A stretch of DNA of 64,000 nucleotides from Granulosicoccus sp045106475 (GTDB lineage Bacteria > Pseudomonadota > Gammaproteobacteria > Granulosicoccales > Granulosicoccaceae), in assembly GCA_045106475.1 (NCBI GenBank), contig JBGCEO010000051.1:1-64000 (forward strand). The letters are read 5' to 3'. Below, in pieces: positions 9,106 through 18,229 of the stretch (its first letter is position 1; each line of letters begins with the position of its first letter). A program made the translations under genes and the position numbers. The notes beneath the pieces were generated by a model. The model made no database searches, was not told the origin of the DNA, and worked only from the letters and a program-made list of their open reading frames with translations.

Positions 9106-9936
9106 CTAGCTCAGCCTTGGTGTCCATGCAGCTATGAATTTTTCGAACTCTCTCACTGAATCCTTATGTTTGAATATTTTTTCAAGCTGATTATATCGTG
9201 CAAACATTAAAGAAACGCTTTGACCATAAATGGATTGATCGTCTTTCTTGATATTGTTCAAATCACACACCGTCGCAATCGATGTAACCAAAGCGACGGT
9301 CGCGGGAATCAGTATCTTAGTGTCATAAGTGCGTTTGTCCGCCCCGACAAACTTACGAGGAAAAACGACGATCGATTTATCTCGCAGCACTTGAGCATAT
9401 TCAGCACACAGCGAATATACCCGGGACTGATTAGTATCATCTCTGTCACCCAAAGTAGAGGCATCCAGTTTAGGGCCGAATTCATCCCATACAGCCAAAA
9501 ACAATCGTTGTTGCAATAAAAAATTTTCGATGCCATAGGCGACTGCTATCCGCTTCGAAGTAAAGTATTGATCTCCTGCAAACTGTAAAGAACGTTCATC
9601 GCGCATTAACGATGCCGGCACAATACGAGGTTTTTTATTCGCCGGATTCGGATCTGAATCTACGTACAACAGCAATGAGCAAGAGGTTGCCAAGCCAAAG
9701 TGTTTTTTTGCATCAGATGATAAGTAGCTATGAAATTTGTATTCAGCGCTTTTGATAGCACTATCTGACACGTTGGCCAATGCAGAAACCGTGTTGACTA
9801 GCGGAATAGCGTTCTTGTCGGAATCATCGTAGCCATCGATAGTATATTTAATATTACGCATTGCAAAACGCAGACTGCGTAGCTTGTCCGAAATATGAAC
9901 AACTGGCTTGTTTTGGCGAAGAAAATTTCGGTTCAT
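9106..9936 (-). CDS. Hypothetical protein, first gene of an unknown pair
   Basis: A protein of about 276 residues with no family I can name. The ATG at 9936 (MNRNFLRQ) is chosen; a longer frame would need a TTG at 9984. It appears soluble and mixed alpha/beta, with many lysines and serines. The C-terminal third is helical (MFARYNQLEKIFKHKDSVRE). No HTH, nuclease, ATPase or protease motif is evident. The DNA is visibly AT-rich against its neighbours. It sits between a lone DUF6151 gene and the SorC regulator, four bases upstream of the other unknown gene. The pair could be a small accessory unit (toxin/antitoxin-like, defence or phage-derived), but this is a guess from size and layout. Confidence 0.6.
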   Translation of the reverse strand: MNRNFLRQNKPVVHISDKLRSLRFAMRNIKYTIDGYDDSDKNAIPLVNTVSALANVSDSAIKSAEYKFHSYLSSDAKKHFGLATSCSLLLYVDSDPNPANKKPRIVPASLMRDERSLQFAGDQYFTSKRIAVAYGIENFLLQQRLFLAVWDEFGPKLDASTLGDRDDTNQSRVYSLCAEYAQVLRDKSIVVFPRKFVGADKRTYDTKILIPATVALVTSIATVCDLNNIKKDDQSIYGQSVSLMFARYNQLEKIFKHKDSVREFEKFIAAWTPRLS

Positions 9937-10090
9937 AGCACAATTGACGGTCGTGGTCAGATTGAAGGTGGTGGGCGGTCTCAATGGACACGGATCAGTC
10001 TCAAACTAACCTTTATATTCTGTCCCACAGTATATATCATTTGCCTCGCAGCCATGAAAAACAGGTACCGACATTTGTGAACAAGCGCGG

Positions 10091-11041
10091 ATGAATAACT
10101 CAGTATCCGGAAATCTAAGATCACGAGTGGCTTGGATGTACTACATTGAAGAACTCACACAAAACCAGATCGCCGAGCAGCTGAGCATTGGCCGTATTAG
10201 CGTGCAGCGCATGCTGGTAGAGGCAAAAAAGCGCAACGAAATCAGCATTACTGTGAGATCTGAAGTGACAGACACAATCGCACTGGAGCGACGTGTTGAA
10301 AGTGAATTCAATCTGCAGAGAGTTATTGTTGTCCCCCTATCAAAAAAGAGTGCTGACCCAGCGCCAGTGATCGGCGCTGCCCTGGGCAGGTATATTTCGG
10401 ATTTCGTCGGTGACGGCATGAGCGTTGGCGCTGGCTGGGGGCGCACATTACGAGGATCAATCGACTACACAACCGGTAAAGCTCTGAAGAACTTCAAGGT
10501 AATTTCGATGCTTGGCGGCATAATCGAGGCGCGCCGATTCAATCCAGCAGAATTTGCCTGGCAATTGGCCGAGCGTTTTCAGGGAGAAGGTTTCCTGATA
10601 CCAGCTCCTGCCATTGTCGATAGCACGATCACACGAGATGCGCTGATAGACAACTGCGGGCTAGATTCAATTTTTGACATGGCACGCAACGTGGATATTG
10701 CGCTGTTGTCGGTGGGTGGTGCAGATCCCACCTCCACGGCATATCGAGTTGGGTATCTAAATGACAAAGAAAGTAGTTCTTTAACCCAATGCGGTGCGGT
10801 TGGGGATTTGTTGTTCCACTTCTACGATATCAATGGTGAACTTGTGGACCATGAGATCAACAACCGCATTGTATCTGTTGATCTGGACGCTTTAAAGAAA
10901 ATACCAATGAGAATTTTGGCTTCAGGTGGACAAAACAAACTACACGCTATTTACGGTGCCTTGGCACTTCTCAAACCTGAAGTGCTGGTCACTGATGAGT
11001 ATACAGCCAAAGGTATTATCGCACTGAAACAAAAGATATAA
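10091..11041 (+). CDS. SorC/DeoR-type sugar-binding transcriptional regulator
   Basis: A 316-residue regulator. The N-terminal helix-turn-helix lies at about 20-50 (LTQNQIAEQLSIGRISVQR). It is followed by the SorC-type sugar-phosphate-binding domain, with markers such as GAALGRYISDFVGDGMSVG and the ASGGQNKLHAIYGAL stretch near the C-terminus. The family usually represses or activates a nearby carbohydrate operon in response to a phosphorylated sugar. Here it faces the 3' end of the nine-gene ABC/dehydrogenase/kinase operon, making that operon its likely target. The PfkB product or a related phosphate could be the inducer (inferred). An inverted-repeat candidate operator lies at 21606-21644, in front of the operon. 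Confidence 0.88.
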   Translation: MNNSVSGNLRSRVAWMYYIEELTQNQIAEQLSIGRISVQRMLVEAKKRNEISITVRSEVTDTIALERRVESEFNLQRVIVVPLSKKSADPAPVIGAALGRYISDFVGDGMSVGAGWGRTLRGSIDYTTGKALKNFKVISMLGGIIEARRFNPAEFAWQLAERFQGEGFLIPAPAIVDSTITRDALIDNCGLDSIFDMARNVDIALLSVGGADPTSTAYRVGYLNDKESSSLTQCGAVGDLLFHFYDINGELVDHEINNRIVSVDLDALKKIPMRILASGGQNKLHAIYGALALLKPEVLVTDEYTAKGIIALKQKI

Positions 11042-11183
11042 AATGGCTGCTGATTGTTGTTAAAGCCCGAGCGTTTTCGCCCCTCACTCAGAGCACGAAG
11101 ACTCAGTTGCAGTAAGATCCATGGCTTTTTCTTACCGCCACAACTACCGTGCAAATAGCTGTTGAAGGTCAACTTAGTCGGTC

Positions 11184-12134
11184 TTAATGCGTCGCTGTAC
11201 TAAGCGTAAACTCCAACGTCTTCTTAAAATCCACCACGCCTGCCTGACTACCCAAGCCGGTTGCATTTAAGGCAGAACAGGCTTGAGCAAATCGTACGGC
11301 CAGTTCGGGTTCCATCTCTTTGTTCAGGGCTGTTGCAAAACCGGCATTAAACGCATCCCCGCAACCACAAGTGCAAACGACGTCGATATTGTAGGCAGGT
11401 GAGTAGAAACGCGTACCATTTCTATGATGGTAGTAAGCACCCAATTCACCCAGGGTGATAACACAACACTCAACCCCCATACTTATGAAACAGTCAGCGA
11501 TGTCGTCAGGTTCCTGCTTACCGGTCAAGGCCTGTGCTTCCTCTATCGACGGCATAAAGTAATCGGTATTAGGCAATAGCCCCTCTACCAGTAACAAATC
11601 CTCACTGGTCGCCGCAAATACATCCAATGTAGTGATACATCCCCTTTTCTTAGCTTCTCGAAAAAGCTCAAAACTCTTTGGACCATCAACTGTGTCCATC
11701 AAACCGACGCCACCTATGTGCACGATAGAAGAATCCAGAATGTCGTCGACCATGTCTTGCGTAATATCAAAAGCGCCAGTCGCACCCTTCATGTGTAAGG
11801 CAGGCCTTTGTCCATCAGGACGAGTCGTGACAATGGAGGACGAAGTTCCAATTCCTTCGCATCGCTGCATCATTGCTATATCGATGTTAAAAGAAGCCAA
11901 CTTCGCTAACACCCAATCCCCCATATCATCATAACCAACGCCACCTACCGCTTGAACCGATAATCCATTTTTTGCGGCCACCACTGCTGCTGCACCAGCG
12001 GCACCCGAGACAGCCATCGTTAACTCTTCTATTAGATAGGTATCGCCGTTTGGTGGTATATGGGTAACAGGGCGCCCGAGGCAATCGAACGTGTAGAAAC
12101 CTATGGATGTGTAGTCATATTTCAAAATAGCCAC
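11184..12134 (-). CDS. PfkB-family carbohydrate kinase, atypical signature
   Basis: A 316-residue ribokinase-fold kinase and last gene of the catabolic operon. The N-terminal lid region and glycine stretch (AVSGAAGAAAVVAAKNG) and the C-terminal catalytic motif are visible. The usual D-T-x-G-A-G-D-x-F signature reads VCTCGCGDAFNAGF: the catalytic GxGD aspartate is kept, while the first aspartate and a neighbour are cysteines. This divergence suggests a substrate other than ribose, fructose or KDG. The gene starts 19 bases after the ABC ATPase stop, so it is probably co-transcribed. It should phosphorylate the imported compound or a cleavage product. The substrate is unknown. Confidence 0.85.
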   Translation of the reverse strand: MAILKYDYTSIGFYTFDCLGRPVTHIPPNGDTYLIEELTMAVSGAAGAAAVVAAKNGLSVQAVGGVGYDDMGDWVLAKLASFNIDIAMMQRCEGIGTSSSIVTTRPDGQRPALHMKGATGAFDITQDMVDDILDSSIVHIGGVGLMDTVDGPKSFELFREAKKRGCITTLDVFAATSEDLLLVEGLLPNTDYFMPSIEEAQALTGKQEPDDIADCFISMGVECCVITLGELGAYYHHRNGTRFYSPAYNIDVVCTCGCGDAFNAGFATALNKEMEPELAVRFAQACSALNATGLGSQAGVVDFKKTLEFTLSTATH

Positions 12135-12153
12135 CTCACTGATAACATCAGTT

Positions 12154-13221
12154 TTAGGAGTAAATCCTCTCAGACGTTACACCATCAAAATACATCACAT
12201 CTTGAGGATCAACGAAACACCTCACGGGTGTATCAAGTTCCTGTCTGAAATCTTTTCCTTCTTTAACTTCCACCAGCTGTTCACCACATTTCACACTCAG
12301 GATCGTCTGATCACCGGTAGGTTCCAATCCATACAACGTGCCTTGAAATGAAAGCTTGCGCTTGGTTTCAAGCTTGTCTTCAGCACTAATATTTTCGGGT
12401 CTGATACCGATTGTAATGGCATTTTTGTCTGAATGCTCAACACCATCGACAAAGAAACCATCAACTTCGAGTCTGCCATTGCTCAGGTTTCCGGTTAAAA
12501 GATTCATCGGTGGTGAACCTATAAAACCGGCCACAAAGGTGTTTTTAGGATCATTATAGATTTCATCCGGTGTACCAATCTGCTGGATACGTGCGTTGTT
12601 CATAATAACTACTCTGTCTGCCAGGGTCATCGCCTCAATCTGATCATGAGTCACATAGACAGTTGTCACTTTAAGACTTTTTTGCAGATGTTTGAGCTGC
12701 ACTCGCATCGATGATCGTAACTTTGCATCAAGGTTAGATAACGGTTCATCCATCAAAAATGCCCGTGGCTGCCTAACCAGTGCTCTGGCAAGCGCTGCCC
12801 TCTGTCGCTGCCCCCCGGATAGAGCCGACGGTTTTCTATCGAGTAGATTTTCCAACTGTACTTTTCTCGCAGCCTCTCTAATCATGGGATCTTGCTGTTT
12901 CTTGGGAACCTTTCTCATGCGCAAAGGGAAACGAATGTTCTCATAGATGGTCATATTGGGATAAAGCGCATACCCCTGAAAAACCATTGCGACATCTCTA
13001 TCCCGCGCATCTACGTCATTGACGTTTTGCCCATCGATGTATATCTCACCAGCCGATAAATCGGTTAAACCGGCAATCATCCGCATAGTTGTTGTTTTGC
13101 CACAACCTGAAGGACCAAGCAGCACGATAAATTCCTCATCCTTGATATGAAGATCGATATTGTCTACACCTTTTACCAGGCCCCACTGCTTGGTCAAAGA
13201 TCTGATTTCTATTTCAGCCAT
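12154..13221 (-). CDS. Sugar ABC importer ATPase (MalK/UgpC type)
   Basis: A 355-residue ATPase of the carbohydrate-uptake (CUT1) type. Visible features are Walker A GPSGCGKTTT (about 36-45), Q-loop VFQGYALYPNMT, signature LSGGQRQRAALARAL, Walker B AFLMDEPLSNLD, and the switch TVYVTHDQ. The C-terminal 110 residues form the TOBE/OB regulatory domain typical of MalK and UgpC (IGIRPENI). It energises the two permeases encoded just upstream (six-base gap). Shared ATPases of this family can serve several importers, but position makes it dedicated here. Confidence 0.94.
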   Translation of the reverse strand: MAEIEIRSLTKQWGLVKGVDNIDLHIKDEEFIVLLGPSGCGKTTTMRMIAGLTDLSAGEIYIDGQNVNDVDARDRDVAMVFQGYALYPNMTIYENIRFPLRMRKVPKKQQDPMIREAARKVQLENLLDRKPSALSGGQRQRAALARALVRQPRAFLMDEPLSNLDAKLRSSMRVQLKHLQKSLKVTTVYVTHDQIEAMTLADRVVIMNNARIQQIGTPDEIYNDPKNTFVAGFIGSPPMNLLTGNLSNGRLEVDGFFVDGVEHSDKNAITIGIRPENISAEDKLETKRKLSFQGTLYGLEPTGDQTILSVKCGEQLVEVKEGKDFRQELDTPVRCFVDPQDVMYFDGVTSERIYS

Positions 13222-13226
13222 ATAAC

Positions 13227-14069
13227 TTAACCTTTGACAGCCCCCATGGTAAGACCTCTAGACAAGTGACCTTGAATCAATATGGTCAGAATGAACATGG
13301 GTAAAAAAGCCAAGATGGATACCAGCGCTATGGCATTGTAAATAACGCCATCAGAGCCACCAGTAAAATTTGCCAACGCGACGGACAAGGTATATGCATT
13401 ACTTGTCGACGCAATCAACAAGGTAAACAGGAACTCGTTTATTGCGAAAATACCGGCAATAACCGACGCCGTGATTATTCCTGGTGCACACATGGGCACT
13501 ATGATCGAGTACAGGATACGTAGGTCTGACGCCCCATCAGTTTTTGCTGCCTCTTCTATTTCAGCAGGAATATCGAGCATGTAGGAGCGGATGATCCAGG
13601 TGACAAGTGATAGGTTTACAGCTGCATAGATCAACATCAGCGCCCAAACAGTATCTAATAGGCCCATATTCTTGAATAGAAAGAATATGGGAACCGCTAC
13701 GATTGCAGGTGCCATCATGCGCGTAGAGAGAATATAAAAACCGATGTCGTCCCGACCCTTGTAACGATAGCGGGACAATGAATACGCTGCAGGAATAGCC
13801 AGCACCAGATCAATCAGAACAGAACCGATAATCGCCAATACCGAATTACGCAAGTAATTGAACATAGGCCAATCATTCCAGATCATATGCCAGGCGTCTA
13901 AAGATAAGGCTGGCAGATAGATAGGTTCGGGAGTAATTATTTCAGTTCTAGCCCTTAAACCAATAGACAAGAACCACAGAATTGGGCATAGGCAAACCAG
14001 AAGCCAACTACCTAATATCATGTAGCGAATTACTTTGCTCTCTTTACGAGATCGTATCAGTGCAGCCAT
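13227..14069 (-). CDS. Sugar ABC importer permease, MalG-like
   Basis: A 280-residue inner-membrane permease with six predicted membrane spans. The binding-protein-dependent transport signature, EEAAKTDGASDLRILYSIIVP, contacts the ATPase as the EAA loop. Length and the short N-terminus before the first span fit MalG/UgpE-type subunits. It starts three bases after the stop of its MalF-like partner, so the two form the heterodimeric channel. The ATPase gene follows after five bases. Confidence 0.93.
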   Translation of the reverse strand: MAALIRSRKESKVIRYMILGSWLLVCLCPILWFLSIGLRARTEIITPEPIYLPALSLDAWHMIWNDWPMFNYLRNSVLAIIGSVLIDLVLAIPAAYSLSRYRYKGRDDIGFYILSTRMMAPAIVAVPIFFLFKNMGLLDTVWALMLIYAAVNLSLVTWIIRSYMLDIPAEIEEAAKTDGASDLRILYSIIVPMCAPGIITASVIAGIFAINEFLFTLLIASTSNAYTLSVALANFTGGSDGVIYNAIALVSILAFLPMFILTILIQGHLSRGLTMGAVKG

Positions 14070-14072
14070 TGT

Positions 14073-15029
14073 CTAATCCCTACCCGATCTGAAAGCGCGT
14101 TTGACCACGAGTTGTGCGACGACAATGGTAATGATCAACATGATTACCGAGGCCGCCGATGCATAGCCAAAATTGAACGTACGAAAACCAAGGCGGTAGA
14201 TAAAATAGCTGATGGTCTCAGTTGCGCCCCCGGGTGTACCCTGCGTCATTATATAAACACTGGCAAACATGGTAGTGATATCAATACCCCTTAAAATCAC
14301 AGCGACAGCGATGACAGGACGCATTAGCGGTAGAGATATGTTCCAAAAAATGGCTGGCCAACTCGCCCCATCCAAGCGAGCAGCCTCTTCTAATTCTTCA
14401 TCCTGACCTTGGAGAGCTGCAACAAAAATTATAAAAAGAAAGGGGGTCCATTGCCACACGTCGGCTACGATCAACATAAAGCGCGCCAGTGAAACACTTG
14501 ATACAAAACTGATGTTGTCCTGAATCAAGCCCAGACTCATCAACAAATCGGAGATAACTCGAGCATCAGTAAAAGCCAGTTTCCATAGATAAGCAACCGC
14601 CGAAGGCATAAATAGCATAGGCATTAAAAAGATAATGCGCCAACCCCGGATAAAGCTGTCTCGATATGCAAAGTAGGCCAAAGTCAGTGCTAAAACGCAC
14701 TCTACTATCAATGCAATACCGCCGATGACCAAGGTGTTCCATAGGGCAGACCAGAACTCACTATCAGAAAACAGATCAGTGTAGTTATCGAATCCTATCG
14801 CGGTCCAACCTGTAAAAGTAACCGCAAAAAAACTCTGATAGATAGCATATAGACCAGGGTACAAAGTAATCATCAGGAGGTAGCACACGGCCGGTGCAAC
14901 CAGAAAGTACGGAAATGCCTTGCGTACAAACTTGTTTCTGGTTTTAAAATTCGGCCGCGGCTGCATCGATTGTCCCAATGACATATCTGCAGGGTCGTGA
15001 ACTTTTGAATTGGACGGAGTTGACTGCAT
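14073..15029 (-). CDS. Sugar ABC importer permease, MalF-like
   Basis: A 318-residue permease with a polar 30-residue N-terminal tail and six predicted spans. The EAA loop EEAARLDGASWPAIFWNISLP is conserved. It is the MalF/UgpA-type partner of the next gene. It lies 146 bases downstream of the binding-protein gene, with a long hairpin (15105-15142) between them. Such a hairpin typically lets the binding protein accumulate above the membrane parts. Confidence 0.93.
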   Translation of the reverse strand: MQSTPSNSKVHDPADMSLGQSMQPRPNFKTRNKFVRKAFPYFLVAPAVCYLLMITLYPGLYAIYQSFFAVTFTGWTAIGFDNYTDLFSDSEFWSALWNTLVIGGIALIVECVLALTLAYFAYRDSFIRGWRIIFLMPMLFMPSAVAYLWKLAFTDARVISDLLMSLGLIQDNISFVSSVSLARFMLIVADVWQWTPFLFIIFVAALQGQDEELEEAARLDGASWPAIFWNISLPLMRPVIAVAVILRGIDITTMFASVYIMTQGTPGGATETISYFIYRLGFRTFNFGYASAASVIMLIITIVVAQLVVKRAFRSGRD

Positions 15030-15104
15030 TACGTTCTGATCAATTCATAGTCTTCAGAAAGCTAAGATTCTAAGCCTTGGCAGATGTACATACCCGGATA
15101 AAGA

Positions 15105-15142
15105 CTGTGCCTATCCCGCTTGATACAGCGGGGTAGGCACAG
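15105..15142 (-). terminator. Strong intercistronic hairpin between binding protein and permease genes
   Basis: Two 16-base arms (15105-15120 and 15127-15142) are complementary apart from one position, around a 6-base loop. On the minus strand it follows the binding-protein stop by about 34 bases. Only a weak T-rich stretch follows. It most likely protects the 3' end of the upstream mRNA and/or partly terminates transcription, giving more binding protein than permease, as known for the malE-malF gap. Confidence 0.7.
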
Positions 15143-15175
15143 CTAGTTGCGTAAGCTGCTAATTTGCAACTGTAC

Positions 15176-16735
15176 TTAGAAAGGCAGATCCTTGCCTTCG
15201 CCCACCCACATACCGGATTCCACCGCCGCATAATCCACTGGCGGGTTGGAACCATAGAATCCTTGCTTTTTCATGATCTTTTGCACAGCCTTTGCACCGG
15301 CATCAAGCGCCTCTTTAGCACTCGCCTGCCCCACAATTGCCTTGTTGATCTCATTACCCAAAGCCTGTTCCATCTCGAACATGCCAGGAAGACGAGGCGC
15401 ACACCATGCATAGTCAAGACTGGTAGCCCACACTTCCGCAGGCTGTGATACTGAACGCAGCTTTTCATTGTTCAGAACAGAGCGATAGCCTGGAGCCACG
15501 CCATTGGCGTTCGCCTCGTTCATGGCCATGATGGAAGAGGTGGTTAGGAAACCAAGCATAAGAAAAGCACCTTCAGGGTTTTGACTCGACGCTGCGACTA
15601 CAGACGTCGAGCCGGCGATATTCGGCGGAGCAAACCGACCACCAGCTACCCTTGGCTCATAGATAGATACAAAATCCCCCACAATCTGGGATTGATCGGG
15701 CCGCGTAGCCTGAGTACCGCTATCCTGCCACGAAATATTGGTGGCCAATTGTCCGCCCAGCCAAGCGGCTCGGTTTTCAGGCCAACCTGCAGCAGCTGTT
15801 CCTTCTGAAGCATTCTTTGCCAATTCAAGAATAATCTCCAAACCCTTAACACCCGCATCACCATTAAAGACAGGGTTCCATGCGCTATCAAAAAGCTCCA
15901 TACCACATTGAGCAGCGATATGTTCCCAGGTATAGGTAGACCAGAATCCACGTGCGCCCATCATGCCCACGCCAGCTACACCCGGTTCAACTTTGTTTAG
16001 CTCTCCCGATACACGAATCAACTCATCGTAAGAAGGTATTGAATTCCACTTATCAACCTCACCCCCCAAGATGTTCTCTAGATACTTCTTACGGACATGT
16101 ACCATTTGGATGTCACAATCAAAAGGAATTCCGTAAAGCGAATTATTGAAGTAACCATAGTTACGGCTGTAGGTATCATAGAAGTCATCCAACGGTAGAT
16201 TCCACTTAGCAGCAAAATCGTCCAGATTCATTAGAAACCCAGGCGCGGCAAAATCCCCTAGCCATGGCGAGAAAAACTGCAATGCATCAAAACTGGCGTT
16301 GCCTGATATAAACTCCGCAACGGCTTTGTCATATAGGCTATCGTCCGGTATGGGGACGAGATCAACGGTAATGCCGGAAAGTTCTTCGAATGGCTTCAAT
16401 CCATCAGCAGCAGACTCCCGGTCGGCAGCTCCAATAGCAAATCGTACCGTTTTACCAGACTGCTCTTTTCGTACCTGCTCCCAATCAACAGTTCGAATCC
16501 AATCCTTGGATGGATCCCACAACAGATCATCATCAGCTAGGTTGTACTGCTCGCGATAGTCTGCCTTTACATAATTGCCAACATTTATTTTAGCCAGAAT
16601 TTCTGACGGATCAGTTGCACTTAATGCATTTGCCTTCTTAATGTTAAACAAGGGTAGTGCAGTTGATCCGGCAGCCACTCCCAGACCTGTTGCTCCACTC
16701 GCTTTTAGAAAACTTCGTCGTGAATTATCAGACAT
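15176..16735 (-). CDS. Tat-exported extracellular solute-binding protein of sugar ABC importer
   Basis: A 519-residue periplasmic binding protein, longer than the usual 400-450 of family-1 sugar binders. The N-terminus has a twin-arginine signal (SRRSFLK at 5-11, then a glycine/alanine-rich hydrophobic stretch ending near NALSA), so export is folded, by Tat. The body has family-1 features such as SGITVDLVPIPDD and a C-terminal helical region. A tightly bound or metal-assisted ligand would explain Tat use, but that is inference. The gene follows the E2 gene after 159 bases and precedes the permeases after a hairpin. The ligand is unknown; neighbours suggest a polyol or sugar feeding a 2,3-diketone/ketol-type cleavage. 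Confidence 0.9.
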   Translation of the reverse strand: MSDNSRRSFLKASGATGLGVAAGSTALPLFNIKKANALSATDPSEILAKINVGNYVKADYREQYNLADDDLLWDPSKDWIRTVDWEQVRKEQSGKTVRFAIGAADRESAADGLKPFEELSGITVDLVPIPDDSLYDKAVAEFISGNASFDALQFFSPWLGDFAAPGFLMNLDDFAAKWNLPLDDFYDTYSRNYGYFNNSLYGIPFDCDIQMVHVRKKYLENILGGEVDKWNSIPSYDELIRVSGELNKVEPGVAGVGMMGARGFWSTYTWEHIAAQCGMELFDSAWNPVFNGDAGVKGLEIILELAKNASEGTAAAGWPENRAAWLGGQLATNISWQDSGTQATRPDQSQIVGDFVSIYEPRVAGGRFAPPNIAGSTSVVAASSQNPEGAFLMLGFLTTSSIMAMNEANANGVAPGYRSVLNNEKLRSVSQPAEVWATSLDYAWCAPRLPGMFEMEQALGNEINKAIVGQASAKEALDAGAKAVQKIMKKQGFYGSNPPVDYAAVESGMWVGEGKDLPF

Positions 16736-16894
16736 TACACATTCTCCTCAAAGGTAAAAAAACACCATCATTCCCGACAGTGTTTAGCCAACAGCCAAAG
16801 GCTGCAAATTCTATAAGCCACTTCTACTTCTTGCTTATCCTGCCTTTGGTGAGAAGGCAAGAGTATTGATTCCGTCTTTGTAGAAAGCCGGATT

Positions 16895-18229
16895 CTATAT
16901 AATCATCGCAACTCCATTTTCGATATAGTTTTTAAAAGTAGCAGCAAGCTTGGCGCCCTCTGCTCCATCGATAAGCCGATGATCAAACGTAAACGAAACT
17001 GTGCAAACCGGTGCAATACTCAGAGCCCCATCTATTACGACGGGGCTATCCTGAACCCTACCTATTGACAAAATCGATGCTTGTGGTGGATTTATTATTG
17101 ATGTGAATCTGTCGGTACCGAACATACCAAGGTTAGATATGGTGGACGTGCCACCCTGATAGTCCGCTTTATCCAAAGTGCCCTGCCCGGCACGCAAAAT
17201 CAGGGCTTTCGTTATCTGTGCTATTTCAACAATCGATTGGTTAGCGGCATCACGCACGATTGGCGTTATCAAGCCATCATCCAATGCCACGGCAATACCA
17301 ATATCCACTGAAGAATGAACAACACGGGCATCATCAGTCCACGAACTATTAGCCATCGGATGATCGCGCAGCGCTAAGCCTAATGCCTTGATGAAGTAAT
17401 CATTGAGCGTTGCCGCGGCAAACGCATTATCGGCGCTCATTGTTGAGGTGTTTTTGAACGCTCTAAGCTCTTGCAGTTCACGTTTGATTCTTAACAGTGA
17501 TGCACAGTTGCAATCGACGAAAATTTGATAGCTTGGAATAGATGTACTGGATTTCGTCAATCGTGAAGCAATTGTTCTACGCATATTGCTATGCGGCACG
17601 AGCTTTTGGTCATTAGTGGCAGCGGTATGGCTAACAACGCCTGTTTGTCCGGCGGCAGTACCTATGCTGTCACTCTGTGTTCGCAACGGCGATGCACCCT
17701 TGGCAAGGTGTGCCAGCACATCGGATTTGGTAATCCTACCTCTGTATGAACTGCCGGCAATATCCTGCAAAACCAGACCTTTCTCCCTTGCCAGCTTCCG
17801 TGCAGCAGGACTTGCCCTGAATCCCGATACCGAGTGATCAACAAGAGAGGGATCAGCAGCATTGACACTAGGATGTGCCGTATTAAGATCTGTCTGTCGA
17901 TCTTTGGCATCGCTCGTACCCGATCCTGCGATCGACGTATTCGCTTGGCTCGGGCAAGACAACTCTGCCCGGATAGGATCAATGCTTTCCCCATCTGTAT
18001 AGATATGCGCAAGTATGTGACCCACAGCGACCTGCTGACCCGATAAATCTTCGCCTATCACGAGTGTACCGGAGGACGAAGCCTCAACCTCCATACCTGA
18101 TTTATCAGTCTCTATGACGAACAGCGGCTCTCCTTCGCGCACGAGGTCTCCGGACTTGCATAGCCATTGCGACAATTGGCCAGACTCCATATCCATGTCA
18201 ACCTTGGGAAATATAACTTCAACAGGCAT
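16895..18229 (-). CDS. E2 (dihydrolipoamide acyltransferase) of an acetoin/2-oxoacid dehydrogenase-like complex
   Basis: A 444-residue E2. The N-terminal lipoyl domain carries its lysine in ETDKSGMEVEA (about 42-52). A linker is followed by the peripheral-subunit-binding domain (ASPAARKLAREKG, then GRITKSDVLAHL, about 139-180). The C-terminal catalytic domain has the FDHRLIDGAEGA active-site motif. It transfers the acyl group made by E1 to CoA. It begins directly after the E1-beta stop with no gap. No E3 gene is nearby, so the complex must borrow a dihydrolipoamide dehydrogenase. Sequence alone cannot separate acetoin, pyruvate and other substrates. Confidence 0.92.
   Translation of the reverse strand: MPVEVIFPKVDMDMESGQLSQWLCKSGDLVREGEPLFVIETDKSGMEVEASSSGTLVIGEDLSGQQVAVGHILAHIYTDGESIDPIRAELSCPSQANTSIAGSGTSDAKDRQTDLNTAHPSVNAADPSLVDHSVSGFRASPAARKLAREKGLVLQDIAGSSYRGRITKSDVLAHLAKGASPLRTQSDSIGTAAGQTGVVSHTAATNDQKLVPHSNMRRTIASRLTKSSTSIPSYQIFVDCNCASLLRIKRELQELRAFKNTSTMSADNAFAAATLNDYFIKALGLALRDHPMANSSWTDDARVVHSSVDIGIAVALDDGLITPIVRDAANQSIVEIAQITKALILRAGQGTLDKADYQGGTSTISNLGMFGTDRFTSIINPPQASILSIGRVQDSPVVIDGALSIAPVCTVSFTFDHRLIDGAEGAKLAATFKNYIENGVAMII

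Noticed and set aside
16491..16505. tRNA-like GTTCGAATCC stretch
   Set aside because: It lies inside the solute-binding protein gene and lacks an acceptor stem; no tRNA cloverleaf was found anywhere in the window.
16843..16861. Small hairpin TGCCTT...AAGGCA upstream of the binding-protein gene
   Set aside because: Only a 6-base stem with no T-tract; not enough to call a terminator.
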